From positions 62,001 to 126,000 of the forward strand of contig JAUXPH010000045.1 in the NCBI GenBank assembly GCA_030683995.1: a stretch of 64,000 nt of DNA. Direction: 5' to 3'. Made by a program: the position numbers and the translations under genes. The notes under the pieces were generated by a model. The model searched no databases. It was not told the DNA's origin and saw only the letters and a list, made by a program, of their open reading frames with translations. This DNA comes from Lutibacter sp. (GTDB lineage: Bacteria; Bacteroidota; Bacteroidia; Flavobacteriales; Flavobacteriaceae). Positions 25,315 to 33,520 of the stretch are shown piece by piece. Every line of letters begins with the position of its first letter. Positions within the stretch are counted from its first letter, which is position 1.

Positions 25315-25695
25315 ATGGAATTACGTATGGAAGAATTGTTGGGCAAAATTACCGACTTTATCAAATCGGAAGCCAATACGGAAACGGTGGTTGGAAAACA
25401 ATTTGAATTGGGTGAATTTAAGTGTGTGCCAGTGATTAAAGTTGGTATGGGATTTGGTTCTGGCGTTGCAACAGATACCCAAAAAAAAGATGTTAAGGGC
25501 GAAGGCGCAACTCAAGGCGGAGGCGCGGGAGCCGGCGTGGGCATTGAACCAATTGGTTTTTTGGTTAGCAGGGGAAGCGATATTTCTTTTCTTGCCGCAG
25601 GAAAATCAAGCGGACTTGCTTCAGTATTTGAAAAAATGCCAGAAATGATCGATAAAATTGCCAAAGCCAGGAGTAAGGAAAAAGAAACTGCTTAA
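25315..25695 (+). CDS. GerW/YtfJ-family sporulation-protein homologue
   Basis: A 126-residue cytoplasmic protein of the GerW (YtfJ) family: N-terminal helix (MEELLGKITDFIKSEANTETVVGK), then FKCVPVIKVGMGFGSGVA, a Gly-rich loop (GEGATQGGGAGAGVGIEPIGFLV), and ISFLAAGKSSGLASVFEKMPEMIDKI. In Bacillus the homologue is linked to spore germination, but the family is widespread in organisms that do not form spores. Its pairing with the DUF2953-like membrane protein is the conserved part. The two form an operon behind three operator-like sites. Confidence 0.85.
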   Translation: MELRMEELLGKITDFIKSEANTETVVGKQFELGEFKCVPVIKVGMGFGSGVATDTQKKDVKGEGATQGGGAGAGVGIEPIGFLVSRGSDISFLAAGKSSGLASVFEKMPEMIDKIAKARSKEKETA

Positions 25696-25896
25696 TTTAT
25701 TTGAATGAAGCTGTTTGCCAACAGTTTGAAAAGTTAAATCGAGGAAGTGTTTTAAATACTTTCTCGATTTTTAATTTACGATTTCAAATTTTAGAATTAC
25801 GATTTTAGATTTGGGATTTTTTGGAATTAATATTTTTTATCGTTTAACGAGAACTTTACATACTGTTGTTCGGTTCTTTTGCTTTTTGAACTTCCG

Positions 25897-25947
25897 TCCC
25901 GATAGGAGCTATCGGGATCGGACTTCCGTCTTCGGACTTCCGTCTTC
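25897..25947. repeat. Hairpin plus tandem GGACTTCCGTCTTC repeat
   Basis: Perfect 9-bp arms TCCCGATAG/CTATCGGGA (25897-25905, 25909-25917) with a 3-nt loop. They are followed by two head-to-tail copies of GGACTTCCGTCTTC (25920-25933, 25934-25947). It lies between convergent genes and may also act as a terminator. Confidence 0.65.
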
Positions 25948-25959
25948 GGGCTTGAACTT

Positions 25960-27192
25960 TCAACTTTTCTTGCCCATCATTTTAACGGAAAACCATCCAA
26001 GCACTAAAATAATGATGCCCATGAGCAGCCACAACCAAATTTTATTTTTGAACAAAGGCGCTTTTGTCAGGTCCTTTTTATCGATTTTTTGTTCATTTCC
26101 CAGCGTTAAAACCGTTAAGGTATCCGGAACTTTCGATACAAACCGTTCTATGTCGTAGTTTGGTTTTGTTGCTTTTTTGTTTCCGTAGGTTAAAAAATAC
26201 ACAGCCGGTTCCGTAAAACGAACCAGCAATTCGTGAATGGTGCCTTTTACGGCAATCGTTTCAATATTTAAAGGTTGATTGTCCTGGTTAAAAATGCTGA
26301 TTTTCAATTTTTTTAGGATGGTGCTCTCAAATTTGAATTCGTTATTTTCAATGGAACTGAGCGTTCCTGTGGTTAAATTTTCATACAAATAATTCCAGCC
26401 TTGTTCCGTTTTTACGCTGTCAGCAACATACTGAATGCTTATTGGCCGGTAATAATCAAAAGTGTCTTTCACTTTAATTTGAAGGGAACTCACGGCAAGA
26501 GTCGATTTTAAGTCAATTTCAAGGGTTGTTTTTTGTTCATCCTTATCCTGAATTGTTTTGATGTTTGCAATGGCATAATCAACAAAACCTCCATTTTTAA
26601 CCACATTGTATGTGGCTTTTACATTGACCATTTCCGGATTTTCTTCACTTTTTACAAGCAATCTGAAAAAACGAAATATGGCACTTTCAAAAATCACCTT
26701 GGTAAATTGATAATCGGTTGCGGCATTTTTGATGGACAAAATTCGGTAATCATCAACAACGGTAAACCATTCCTGCTGATTATGGCTTCCTTCAAGCGTT
26801 AATTTCCAATCAAAATTTTGTTTGTTAAAATCGAGTTTTAGCTGATTTATGGCATCTTCCGTTGGCACTTCCAGCGTAAAATAATAGCCTTTTTCATTTT
26901 GAGTGGTGTTTAAAAATTTGAAATTCACATCTTTAACAACTGTTTTTTCGGCTTTTAACTTCAGCAAATAGGGAGCTTCAATAGTGTCTTTGGCTGCAGT
27001 AATCCCATAAATTCGAATATCTGATAAATTACGTGACACATTTCCGAAGATTTCTTCAGGTAAAACCACTTTGTGCCAAGGCGCCGTAACTCCTTGTAAT
27101 TCCCTTTTATAATTGTATTGGTCCAGCTGTCCGTAAGAAAAAGCACAAAACAACAATAGGAAAACAGCACTTATTTTAGCTTTTAATTTCAT
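25960..27192 (-). CDS. DUF3999-like exported membrane protein
   Basis: 410 residues. A signal peptide (about 1-21, ending SYG) precedes a long periplasmic region of beta-sandwich modules (YNYKRELQGVTAPWHKVVLPEEIF, LNQLKLDFNKQNFDWKLTLEGSHNQQEW). One C-terminal transmembrane helix (KIWLWLLMGIIILVLGWFSV) is followed by KMMGKKS. Length, topology and the adjoining DUF2339 gene fit the DUF3999 family, whose role is unknown; cell-envelope function is likely. The ATG overlaps the end of the DUF2339 gene by 17 bp, so expression is probably coupled. Confidence 0.8.
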   Translation of the reverse strand: MKLKAKISAVFLLLFCAFSYGQLDQYNYKRELQGVTAPWHKVVLPEEIFGNVSRNLSDIRIYGITAAKDTIEAPYLLKLKAEKTVVKDVNFKFLNTTQNEKGYYFTLEVPTEDAINQLKLDFNKQNFDWKLTLEGSHNQQEWFTVVDDYRILSIKNAATDYQFTKVIFESAIFRFFRLLVKSEENPEMVNVKATYNVVKNGGFVDYAIANIKTIQDKDEQKTTLEIDLKSTLAVSSLQIKVKDTFDYYRPISIQYVADSVKTEQGWNYLYENLTTGTLSSIENNEFKFESTILKKLKISIFNQDNQPLNIETIAVKGTIHELLVRFTEPAVYFLTYGNKKATKPNYDIERFVSKVPDTLTVLTLGNEQKIDKKDLTKAPLFKNKIWLWLLMGIIILVLGWFSVKMMGKKS

Positions 27193-29707
27193 TGGAAATG
27201 AGGTGTTTAAATTTGTTGTATAAAAACGAAATGATCAAAAGCAATATGCCCAACGACAAAAATACGATGGTTTTTGAAATGGTGTTGAGGTGTGAAATAT
27301 CATAAAAGAATAGTTTTATGAGGGTTACAGAAAATAATGCGATGGCACCAATACGCAAATGTTGTCGGGTTTTCCATATTCCCAAAGAAATTAACAACAA
27401 GGCATAAATGCCCCAAAGTATGCTTAGCCCAAGTTTGTTGGATTGTGTAGATCCGGAAAGTTCCATTAAATTGATAAGTTCGCTGCTGGCCATCCATAAA
27501 ATGGACAAGTGAAGCAACAAATCAAAAGCCATTTTATAGTCAACTTTCATAAATTCCTGGCGAATGTAACTGTAACAAGCCATAAGCGCGATGGCAACAA
27601 AAGCAAAGGAAATATACCTGATGCCAATATTAAATTCGCCAATTTGATAGTAAGCAGCCATTGTTTGGGTTAAATAACTATCGCGCAATTCACTTAAAGT
27701 GTACAATCCCTGCGCTAAAAACACCAAAATAGCTATGGTATTGAATCCAAGATTAAGGAGCCCAAACTGCCTGTTTTTTAATTTTTTGATATTCACAAAA
27801 GAAAATACCGATCCAAAAAACAAGGAATAATTGAGAATCCAGATGGTTTTGAATTTCAGATAATCATAATTGAAGTATTGCTGAAATACATTGAAATTGA
27901 TATTGGAATCGGCATAAAGCTGGTTAAAGTAACTTTCAATTTCCATTCTGAAAGCAAAATACAGCGTTCCTAAAAGCGCTGCCGGAATCGCAAAAGACAC
28001 CAGTTTTTGTAATTCCTTGTTTGAAATTAAGGCTGATGGATATTTTTTATTGTGATGCAGAAAAGTGATAAATCCGAAGGCGGCAATAAACAAAACCGAG
28101 CTCAGGAAATGAATATTTAGTATCGGCGTTATTTTTTCTGATGCATCGCCATAATAATTTAAATTATAGCCAGTTGCCCAATCCTGAAAAATACTGATAA
28201 CGGCGATCAGCATCAACGGATAGGAAATTTTTTCATATACAGGAATATTTTTCGTTCTGCCAATCCAAAAAAGTAATGCGGCTTCAGCAACCCATAACAG
28301 GGTAACCCAATTTCCGTTTAACTGAACAGGAATTGCGATGGTAATAAAAACCAGCACCAATCCGGCAACAAAATAAAACAGGTTTTTATCGCCAAGTTTT
28401 TGCTTGTAAATAACAAGGCCAACCATGAAATGTAACATTCCGTTGCCTAGTGTAAACAAGCCCAACAATTGGGAGCCGATTTCGTGGCTGTCCAAAATGA
28501 TATAGCCAAATCCGTAAAAAACAAAGGAATTGGCAAGCAATAACAAGATGTCTATAATTTCAAATTTTTCCTTTTGAAGTAATTTAAAAGCAAGAAATGT
28601 AGCGTAAAAAGTGGCGAAAAAGATAAAAATAAATGTGAGCGCCAGCTCAAAGTGCGCTGTTATTTCATATTTTGATGTATACCAGGTAGTAAAAATGAGC
28701 CAAGTAAGCACAAAGGCCGATAAATAGAGCAGTTTCCAGTATTTTTTAAAGGCAATAACAAGAATTCCAATATTGATAATGGCCATATAACTAAAAAGTA
28801 CGGCCACATTTCCCGAGTCTTCGCTCAATAAAAATGGAACCGCGTAGGCGCCCACCAATCCTATCAAAGCAATGATTTGTTTGTTATAATTTAACGCGGC
28901 TACAACGGTAAAAACCGTAAATACCACCATAAAAATAAAGGCGATGGTTTGCGGAAACAGTTCGTAAAAACTGTAAGCGGCAAAGGTCATAAAATAAAAA
29001 ATGGCCATCGCGCCACTCACCAAAACAGCACTAAAATTTTCATATTTTTCCTTCAATTTCAATCCGAAACCCAAAAGTGCCAATCCAACCAAATAGCCTA
29101 AAATTACCCTGGTTAACGGACTTATTAAGTCGTGTTCAATGGAATATTTTGCGCCTATTCCCACGCCAATAACGGTAATGGCAATACCAATTTTGTTGAG
29201 GAGGTTTTCACCAATAAATTTTTCCAGATTGATGGTGGATTTTGCAGGCAGACTGCTGCCGTTAACAGGGGTGAGCGGTTCCTTAACAGTTTGATTTTTT
29301 TGTGCATAAGCAGTTGTTTCAACTTTTGGCAATGCAATCCACAAAATAAAATAAGCAATAAACCCAACACCAAAAAAGAACGTTAGCAGCAGCCAAATAA
29401 TGCGTGTTAAAATTCTGCTGATGCCAAAATATTGTGCAAATCCTGCACAAACACCGCCTAAAATTTTGTGATCAAGGTCTCTGTTTAATGTTTTGGGAGC
29501 GGTTCTTGGGGTATAAATTGGTTGCGTCTTAACGGGTTCTTCCATAGCAGGCACATCCTTTTCTGATGGTTTTTTTGGGGTATCAATGCGAAGTTGGGTA
29601 ATTTCATTCCTTAATTGCTGAACTTCTTTTGAAAAAACCTCCTGTTTTTTTAAAAGCAACTCCAGCTTGTTAAGAAGCTGGTCTATTTGGTCTTGATTCT
29701 CGCCCAT
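27176..29707 (-). CDS. PspC-DUF2339 fusion, polytopic membrane protein
   Basis: An 843-residue protein in three parts. Residues 1-60 are a coiled coil (QLLNKLELLLKKQEVFSKEV). Residues of about 73-130 form a PspC domain (LNRDLDHKILGGVCAGFAQYF, then TRIIWLLLTFFFGVGFIAYFILWIALPK). The rest is a DUF2339 domain with about 20 hydrophobic helices (opening FIGENLLNKIGIAITVIGVGIGAKY). DUF2339 proteins are large membrane proteins of unknown role, often paired with DUF3999 as here. Fusion to PspC, a membrane-stress module, suggests envelope-stress sensing. That is inference. Confidence 0.85.
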   Translation of the reverse strand: MGENQDQIDQLLNKLELLLKKQEVFSKEVQQLRNEITQLRIDTPKKPSEKDVPAMEEPVKTQPIYTPRTAPKTLNRDLDHKILGGVCAGFAQYFGISRILTRIIWLLLTFFFGVGFIAYFILWIALPKVETTAYAQKNQTVKEPLTPVNGSSLPAKSTINLEKFIGENLLNKIGIAITVIGVGIGAKYSIEHDLISPLTRVILGYLVGLALLGFGLKLKEKYENFSAVLVSGAMAIFYFMTFAAYSFYELFPQTIAFIFMVVFTVFTVVAALNYNKQIIALIGLVGAYAVPFLLSEDSGNVAVLFSYMAIINIGILVIAFKKYWKLLYLSAFVLTWLIFTTWYTSKYEITAHFELALTFIFIFFATFYATFLAFKLLQKEKFEIIDILLLLANSFVFYGFGYIILDSHEIGSQLLGLFTLGNGMLHFMVGLVIYKQKLGDKNLFYFVAGLVLVFITIAIPVQLNGNWVTLLWVAEAALLFWIGRTKNIPVYEKISYPLMLIAVISIFQDWATGYNLNYYGDASEKITPILNIHFLSSVLFIAAFGFITFLHHNKKYPSALISNKELQKLVSFAIPAALLGTLYFAFRMEIESYFNQLYADSNINFNVFQQYFNYDYLKFKTIWILNYSLFFGSVFSFVNIKKLKNRQFGLLNLGFNTIAILVFLAQGLYTLSELRDSYLTQTMAAYYQIGEFNIGIRYISFAFVAIALMACYSYIRQEFMKVDYKMAFDLLLHLSILWMASSELINLMELSGSTQSNKLGLSILWGIYALLLISLGIWKTRQHLRIGAIALFSVTLIKLFFYDISHLNTISKTIVFLSLGILLLIISFLYNKFKHLISNEIKS

Positions 29708-29794
29708 AGTTTTTTTTGTTTTTAGCGATGGTTAGATTTTTTAATTCTTAGTCAGGAAAATACCGAATTATTTTTTGGAGCTGAAATTTACCCA

Positions 29795-29806
29795 TGTAAT
29801 ATTACA
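29795..29806. promoter_or_regulatory. Perfect TGTAATATTACA palindrome upstream of the PspC-DUF2339 gene
   Basis: A 12-bp perfect palindrome 88 bp before the start at 29707, inside a 186-bp intergenic stretch. It has the size of a dimeric repressor site; no regulator is assigned. Confidence 0.35.
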
Positions 29807-29893
29807 AAAAAAATGTTTTCTTAGAACGATTTTTATAGATTTTAAGCCTTCGTGAAATTGATGGAAATTGGCAGCAATGAATTTTAAGTAAAC

Positions 29894-30370
29894 TTAAAGT
29901 TTTAATTTTTCAAGTTCTTGCTCGTAATCGTACTGCAAATCTTCGTGCAAAGCCAGCATCTTTTTTTCGATGGAAGCAATTTCTCTGTCGAACAAATTTT
30001 TGAGCACCGTATTTTTATGGATGGAAGGTTTAAAATCCTTCAGTTTTTTGCAGAAGTAGAGGAGGAGTTCCACTTCAGTTTCCTTGTTTTTTGAGTATCG
30101 GATAGCGGTTTTTATGTTGCGCAAAATTTTGCGGACACTTTTTTTTATGAAGTAATACGTTTTGGTGTTCACCAGTTCAAACTGTTCATCAATTTCAAGT
30201 TTGATACTGCTGATATAGCCTTCTTCATTGGAAGATTCAAACAAAAGATAGGTGAGCAGTTCTTTGTTTTCTTTTTTAAATTTTGACAAACGCAAACAAA
30301 GCTCCACCAATTCTTTTTGGGAATAATGCAACAATTCTGTTTTAATTTCTTTTACGGTGACCGATTTCAT
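29894..30370 (-). CDS. Hypothetical protein, 158 aa, helical
   Basis: Not recognised. A highly charged, all-helical cytoplasmic protein rich in Lys and Glu (ELLHYSQKELVELCLRLSKFKKENKELL; YYFIKKSVRKILRNIKTAIRYSKNKETEVELLLYFC). It ends in a coiled coil (REIASIEKKMLALHEDLQYDYEQELEKLKL). No catalytic motif is visible. It is divergent from the response-regulator gene at 30626, with a 255-bp shared upstream region. Confidence 0.6.
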   Translation of the reverse strand: MKSVTVKEIKTELLHYSQKELVELCLRLSKFKKENKELLTYLLFESSNEEGYISSIKLEIDEQFELVNTKTYYFIKKSVRKILRNIKTAIRYSKNKETEVELLLYFCKKLKDFKPSIHKNTVLKNLFDREIASIEKKMLALHEDLQYDYEQELEKLKL

Positions 30371-30477
30371 TCTGATTGGCTTGTATTTTCTTTATGTTCA
30401 TTTCAGCATTGCAATTTAGGGGAAAGATTGATTTAATTTTAATTTGTGGCTAAGAATTTAGATTGTTTTCATTTTTC

Positions 30478-30514
30478 ATTCATCGATGAATAGTTGCAGC
30501 TCACCGACACTTAA
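30478..30514 (+). promoter_or_regulatory. Bipartite regulatory element, copy 1
   Basis: ATTCATC (30478-30484), 16 bp, then TCACCGACACTTAA (30501-30514). The same two blocks with the same 16-bp gap occur at 39374-39410, before the last subunit gene of this cluster. Within it, ATTCATCGA and GCTCACCGA form a direct repeat of 21-bp period, and ATTCATCGATGAAT is a perfect palindrome. A GATCTTTG box (30558-30565) follows 43 bp later. Confidence 0.75.
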
Positions 30515-30625
30515 TTAAGACTTGTCGAATATTTTCATATAAACAACCTATTCTTAAGATCTTTGAGGATTATTGTTAATTATTGACATTAAAAAAAATA
30601 GGGGCATAAATTTAAAACACTACTT

Positions 30626-31039
30626 ATGAGAAAAAGTCTGAACATTTTACTGGTTGAAGATGATATGATAGAAATTATGAAATTTAACAGAACAATTTCA
30701 AAATTGGCCTATCCTCACAAAATTGTTGAAGCTAAAAACGGGGAAGAAGCTTTGGATATTTTATATAAATACGAATCATTGCCCGATCTTATTTTGCTCG
30801 ACTTAAATATGCCAAAAATAAATGGCCTTGAATTTTTAAGCATCATCAGAAAAAATACTCAATTAAAATATATTCCAACGGTTATTTTAACTTCATCCAA
30901 CGACCATAAAGATGTTTCTGAATGTCACCAACTTGGCATTGCCGGTTATTTGGTAAAGCCTTTAAAATTTGCCGATTATTCGGAATCAATTAAAACGGTT
31001 TTGGATTATTGGTGTTTTAATGAGTTTGTACAAGCTTAA
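30626..31039 (+). CDS. Single-domain response regulator (CheY-like)
   Basis: A 137-residue stand-alone receiver domain. The acidic pocket EDD is at 11-13, the phosphoacceptor is Asp59 in LILLDLNMPKING, the Thr/Ser switch lies in VILTSSN and the conserved Lys in GYLVKPL. It has no output domain, so it must act by protein contact or phosphotransfer. The kinase gene overlaps its stop codon by 1 bp (TAATG), a strong sign they work together. It is the first gene of the surface-subunit cluster, behind a regulatory element shared with the last subunit gene. Confidence 0.93.
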   Translation: MRKSLNILLVEDDMIEIMKFNRTISKLAYPHKIVEAKNGEEALDILYKYESLPDLILLDLNMPKINGLEFLSIIRKNTQLKYIPTVILTSSNDHKDVSECHQLGIAGYLVKPLKFADYSESIKTVLDYWCFNEFVQA

Positions 31040-31764
31040 TGCCGAACATTATGCATCAAAAAGAGCAATTACTTTTAAAATTAAAAAATCAAAATGAGCA
31101 GTTAAATGACTACGCCCATTTGGTTTCACACGATTTAAAATCATCTTTAAGAAGTCTTTCCGCTTTGTTAAGCTGGGTAAAAGAAGATTGCAGTGAAAAA
31201 ATTGGAGAAGAAAGTATTTGCAATTTGAACTTGATGGAGGAGAAAATTGAAAAGATGGATAAATTTCTGGAAGACATCATCAATTACTCCGAAATTGGCG
31301 GAACAAGCCTAAAAACAAACACGATAGATCTTAATATAAAGGTGAATAAAATTATAAAAAGCCTTGATATTCCTAAAAACATTAACATTGTCATTAATGG
31401 CAAATTGCCTGTTTTAAAAGCCGATCCAAGAAGATTGCGCCAGGTTTTTCAGAATTTAATTAGCAATGCAGTTAACTTTAATGATAAAGAAGCTGGTTTG
31501 GTTGAAATTGGGGTTGAAGAAACTGAAGGTTTTTATACTTTTTCAATAAAAGACAATGGCCAGGGAATTCCGAAGGAATACCACGAAAAAATATTTAACA
31601 CCTTTACCACACTTGGTTATCACGAAAAATCTACCGGAATGGGACTTTCCATCGTTAAAAGAGTTTTGGACCTTTATAGCGGTGAAATTTGGCTGGAAAG
31701 TGAAGTTTTAAAAGGAAGCACTTTTTATTTTACGTTGCCAAAAAATAAAGAGAATGAAGTCTAA
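31039..31764 (+). CDS. Soluble histidine kinase without sensor domain
   Basis: 241 residues: a short coiled coil (KEQLLLKLKNQNEQLNDYA), a HisKA domain with phospho-His31 in HLVSHDLKSSLRSL, and a HATPase domain with N box FQNLISNAVNFND, G1 DNGQGIP and G2 TGMGLSIVKRVL. There is no transmembrane segment, PAS or GAF domain. Its signal must come from a partner, probably the CheY-like protein whose gene overlaps by 1 bp. The H-box type (HDLKSSLR) is that of phytochrome-like and related kinases. A second ATG nine bases downstream is possible. Confidence 0.92.
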   Translation: MPNIMHQKEQLLLKLKNQNEQLNDYAHLVSHDLKSSLRSLSALLSWVKEDCSEKIGEESICNLNLMEEKIEKMDKFLEDIINYSEIGGTSLKTNTIDLNIKVNKIIKSLDIPKNINIVINGKLPVLKADPRRLRQVFQNLISNAVNFNDKEAGLVEIGVEETEGFYTFSIKDNGQGIPKEYHEKIFNTFTTLGYHEKSTGMGLSIVKRVLDLYSGEIWLESEVLKGSTFYFTLPKNKENEV

Positions 31765-31795
31765 AATATTAAACTTTAATAAAGCATAAAAAGGG

Positions 31796-31803
31796 TATAT
31801 TTG
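31796..31803 (+). promoter_or_regulatory. -7 promoter box upstream of the LytTR gene
   Basis: TATATTTG is an exact TAnnTTTG match, 116 bp before the ATG at 31920. TTTA at 31775-31778 is a possible weak -33 element. It gives the LytTR gene its own promoter. Confidence 0.55.
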
Positions 31804-31919
31804 CAGTTGGAAACCGCTTACAAATATTTTATAATTCGTAGGGAAATTATAACTTTAATTAGCATTTGTTAATTTTCACTGTGATTGTTAAATAATTGAA
31901 ATCATTAAAAATCAACCCT

Positions 31920-32636
31920 ATGAACTGTATCAGCATTGATGATGAAGAAATAGCAAGAGTTATTGTTGAAAAGTTAATTTCGAATAATAAAAACTTAAAT
32001 CTTGTTGCCAGTTTCAACAGCCCAATTGAAGCGCTAAAATATTTAAATCAAAACAATGTTGACCTTATTTTTTTAGACATTCATATGCCGGCTTTTTCAG
32101 GTTTTGATTTGTTGCAAACATTAAAAAATCCGCCTAAAGTAATATTAACAAGTTCTCATGCAAATTTTGCATTGGAGGCCTTTGAATACAATTGCGTAGT
32201 TGATTATTTGGAAAAACCTATGACTCAAGTGCGATTTGACAAAGCCGTTGACAAAGCCAAATTGGTTTCCAACACCACAATACAGAATATAGAATTGCCG
32301 GCAACGCCAATCAACGGAGATACAAAAAGCGATTTGTATGTAAACATTTTCAAACGCCTTGTGAAAATTAGTTTTGAGAGCATTAATTTAATTGAAGCAA
32401 AAGGCGATTATATTTTGATTAAAACCGATAAGGAAAATTACACAGTGCATTCAACCCTAAAAAAAATAGAAGACAAATTGCCCGAAACAATTTTTTTGAA
32501 AGTCCACCGGTCATTTATCATCAACATTAAAAAAATTATTGATATTGAAGACAGCAGTGTGTTAATTGGAAAAAATGTTGTTCCGGTAAGCAGGTCGAGC
32601 AAACCTGAATTGATGAAACAGCTTAATTTGCTGTAA
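31920..32636 (+). CDS. LytTR-family response regulator
   Basis: A DNA-binding response regulator of 238 residues from the ATG at 31920; an upstream TTG would add eight. Receiver domain 1-120 with Asp53 (LIFLDIHMPAFSG), acidic DDE at 7-9 and Lys in DYLEKPM. A linker leads to a LytTR domain (about 132-236: KISFESINLIEAKGDYILI, LPETIFLKVHRSFIINIKKI, VVPVSRSSKPELM). LytTR proteins usually bind pairs of direct repeats about 21 bp apart. Such repeats occur upstream of genes at 38418 and, more degenerately, 39531 and 30626, which makes this the likely activator of the cluster. Its signal likely comes from the nearby kinase. Confidence 0.93.
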   Translation: MNCISIDDEEIARVIVEKLISNNKNLNLVASFNSPIEALKYLNQNNVDLIFLDIHMPAFSGFDLLQTLKNPPKVILTSSHANFALEAFEYNCVVDYLEKPMTQVRFDKAVDKAKLVSNTTIQNIELPATPINGDTKSDLYVNIFKRLVKISFESINLIEAKGDYILIKTDKENYTVHSTLKKIEDKLPETIFLKVHRSFIINIKKIIDIEDSSVLIGKNVVPVSRSSKPELMKQLNLL

Positions 32637-32687
32637 ATTTAAATCGACTTTAAACCCTAATTTATTCATAACATAAATTTTTAAAAA

Positions 32688-33470
32688 ATGAAAAAATCCA
32701 TACTGTTTCTTTTATTGGTTTTAAGTTTTCAGTTCTCCAATGCAGGTGTGGTGATACTTAATGGCTTAACCCACGTGCACCAATCGGCATCCGGACAATT
32801 GGTCACCGGAATTATTAAGATGAAAAACACCGATGCAACAGAGCAGCGCGTTATTATTTATTTTAATGATTTGTTTCAGGAATGCGGCAAAGAAACGGTT
32901 TTAACGGCCGATTTATCGCATAAGAATTCCATCAAAAATTGGTTGACAACCAATGTAAATGAACACGTTTTTAAGGCAAATGAAGAATATGAACTTATTT
33001 ACACTATCAATGTGCCTAATGATGTTGATATTAACGGTTCTTTTTGGGGTGTTTTAATGGTTGAAATTGAAAAACCGATTAAAGAAGATGAACTGGAGTT
33101 TGGCGTAAAACTGGAATCGAAAGTAAGATACGGAATTCAAATTATTGCCGATATTAATGAAAGAACGCCTTCTGAACTTGAATTTTACGACATCAAAATT
33201 GAAGAACCGGACGGAAATAAATTTATAAATGTTGATTTAAAAAATTTAGGCACCTTTTATGTGGAACCTACTTTAATTCTTGAAGTGTTTAATGCCAATG
33301 GCTTTTTGGAAAAAAAGGTGGAAGTGAAATTTAAAAAAGTGTATCCAAATTCTTGTAAAGCATTTTCGTTGGATATTTCGGGCTTGCCAAAAGGAGCTTA
33401 CACTTCGGTTTTGGTTGCCGATTATGGCAAAAATATTTATTCCATCGATTTAGAATTTGAAAATAAATAA
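32688..33470 (+). CDS. Exported two-Ig-like-domain protein, chaperone-like
   Basis: 260 residues: signal peptide (about 1-19, ending SNA), then two beta-sandwich domains. Domain 1 (about 20-150) runs GVVILNGLTHVHQSASGQLV, MKNTDATEQRVIIYFND and ends GSFWGVLMVEIEKP, KVRYGIQIIADI. Domain 2 (about 158-258) contains ELEFYDIKIEEPDGNKFINVDLKNLG and GLPKGAYTSVLVADYG. The layout resembles periplasmic pilus chaperones and the WxL-interacting/COG1470 group, but no known family is certain. It lies directly before the usher-like barrel, the usual chaperone position. Function as subunit chaperone is inferred from fold pattern and gene order. Confidence 0.6.
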   Translation: MKKSILFLLLVLSFQFSNAGVVILNGLTHVHQSASGQLVTGIIKMKNTDATEQRVIIYFNDLFQECGKETVLTADLSHKNSIKNWLTTNVNEHVFKANEEYELIYTINVPNDVDINGSFWGVLMVEIEKPIKEDELEFGVKLESKVRYGIQIIADINERTPSELEFYDIKIEEPDGNKFINVDLKNLGTFYVEPTLILEVFNANGFLEKKVEVKFKKVYPNSCKAFSLDISGLPKGAYTSVLVADYGKNIYSIDLEFENK

Positions 33471-33520
33471 AGTGAAAATAAAGTAACCCTAAAAAAATCT
33501 GTTTTATTTTCAGTATTCAT

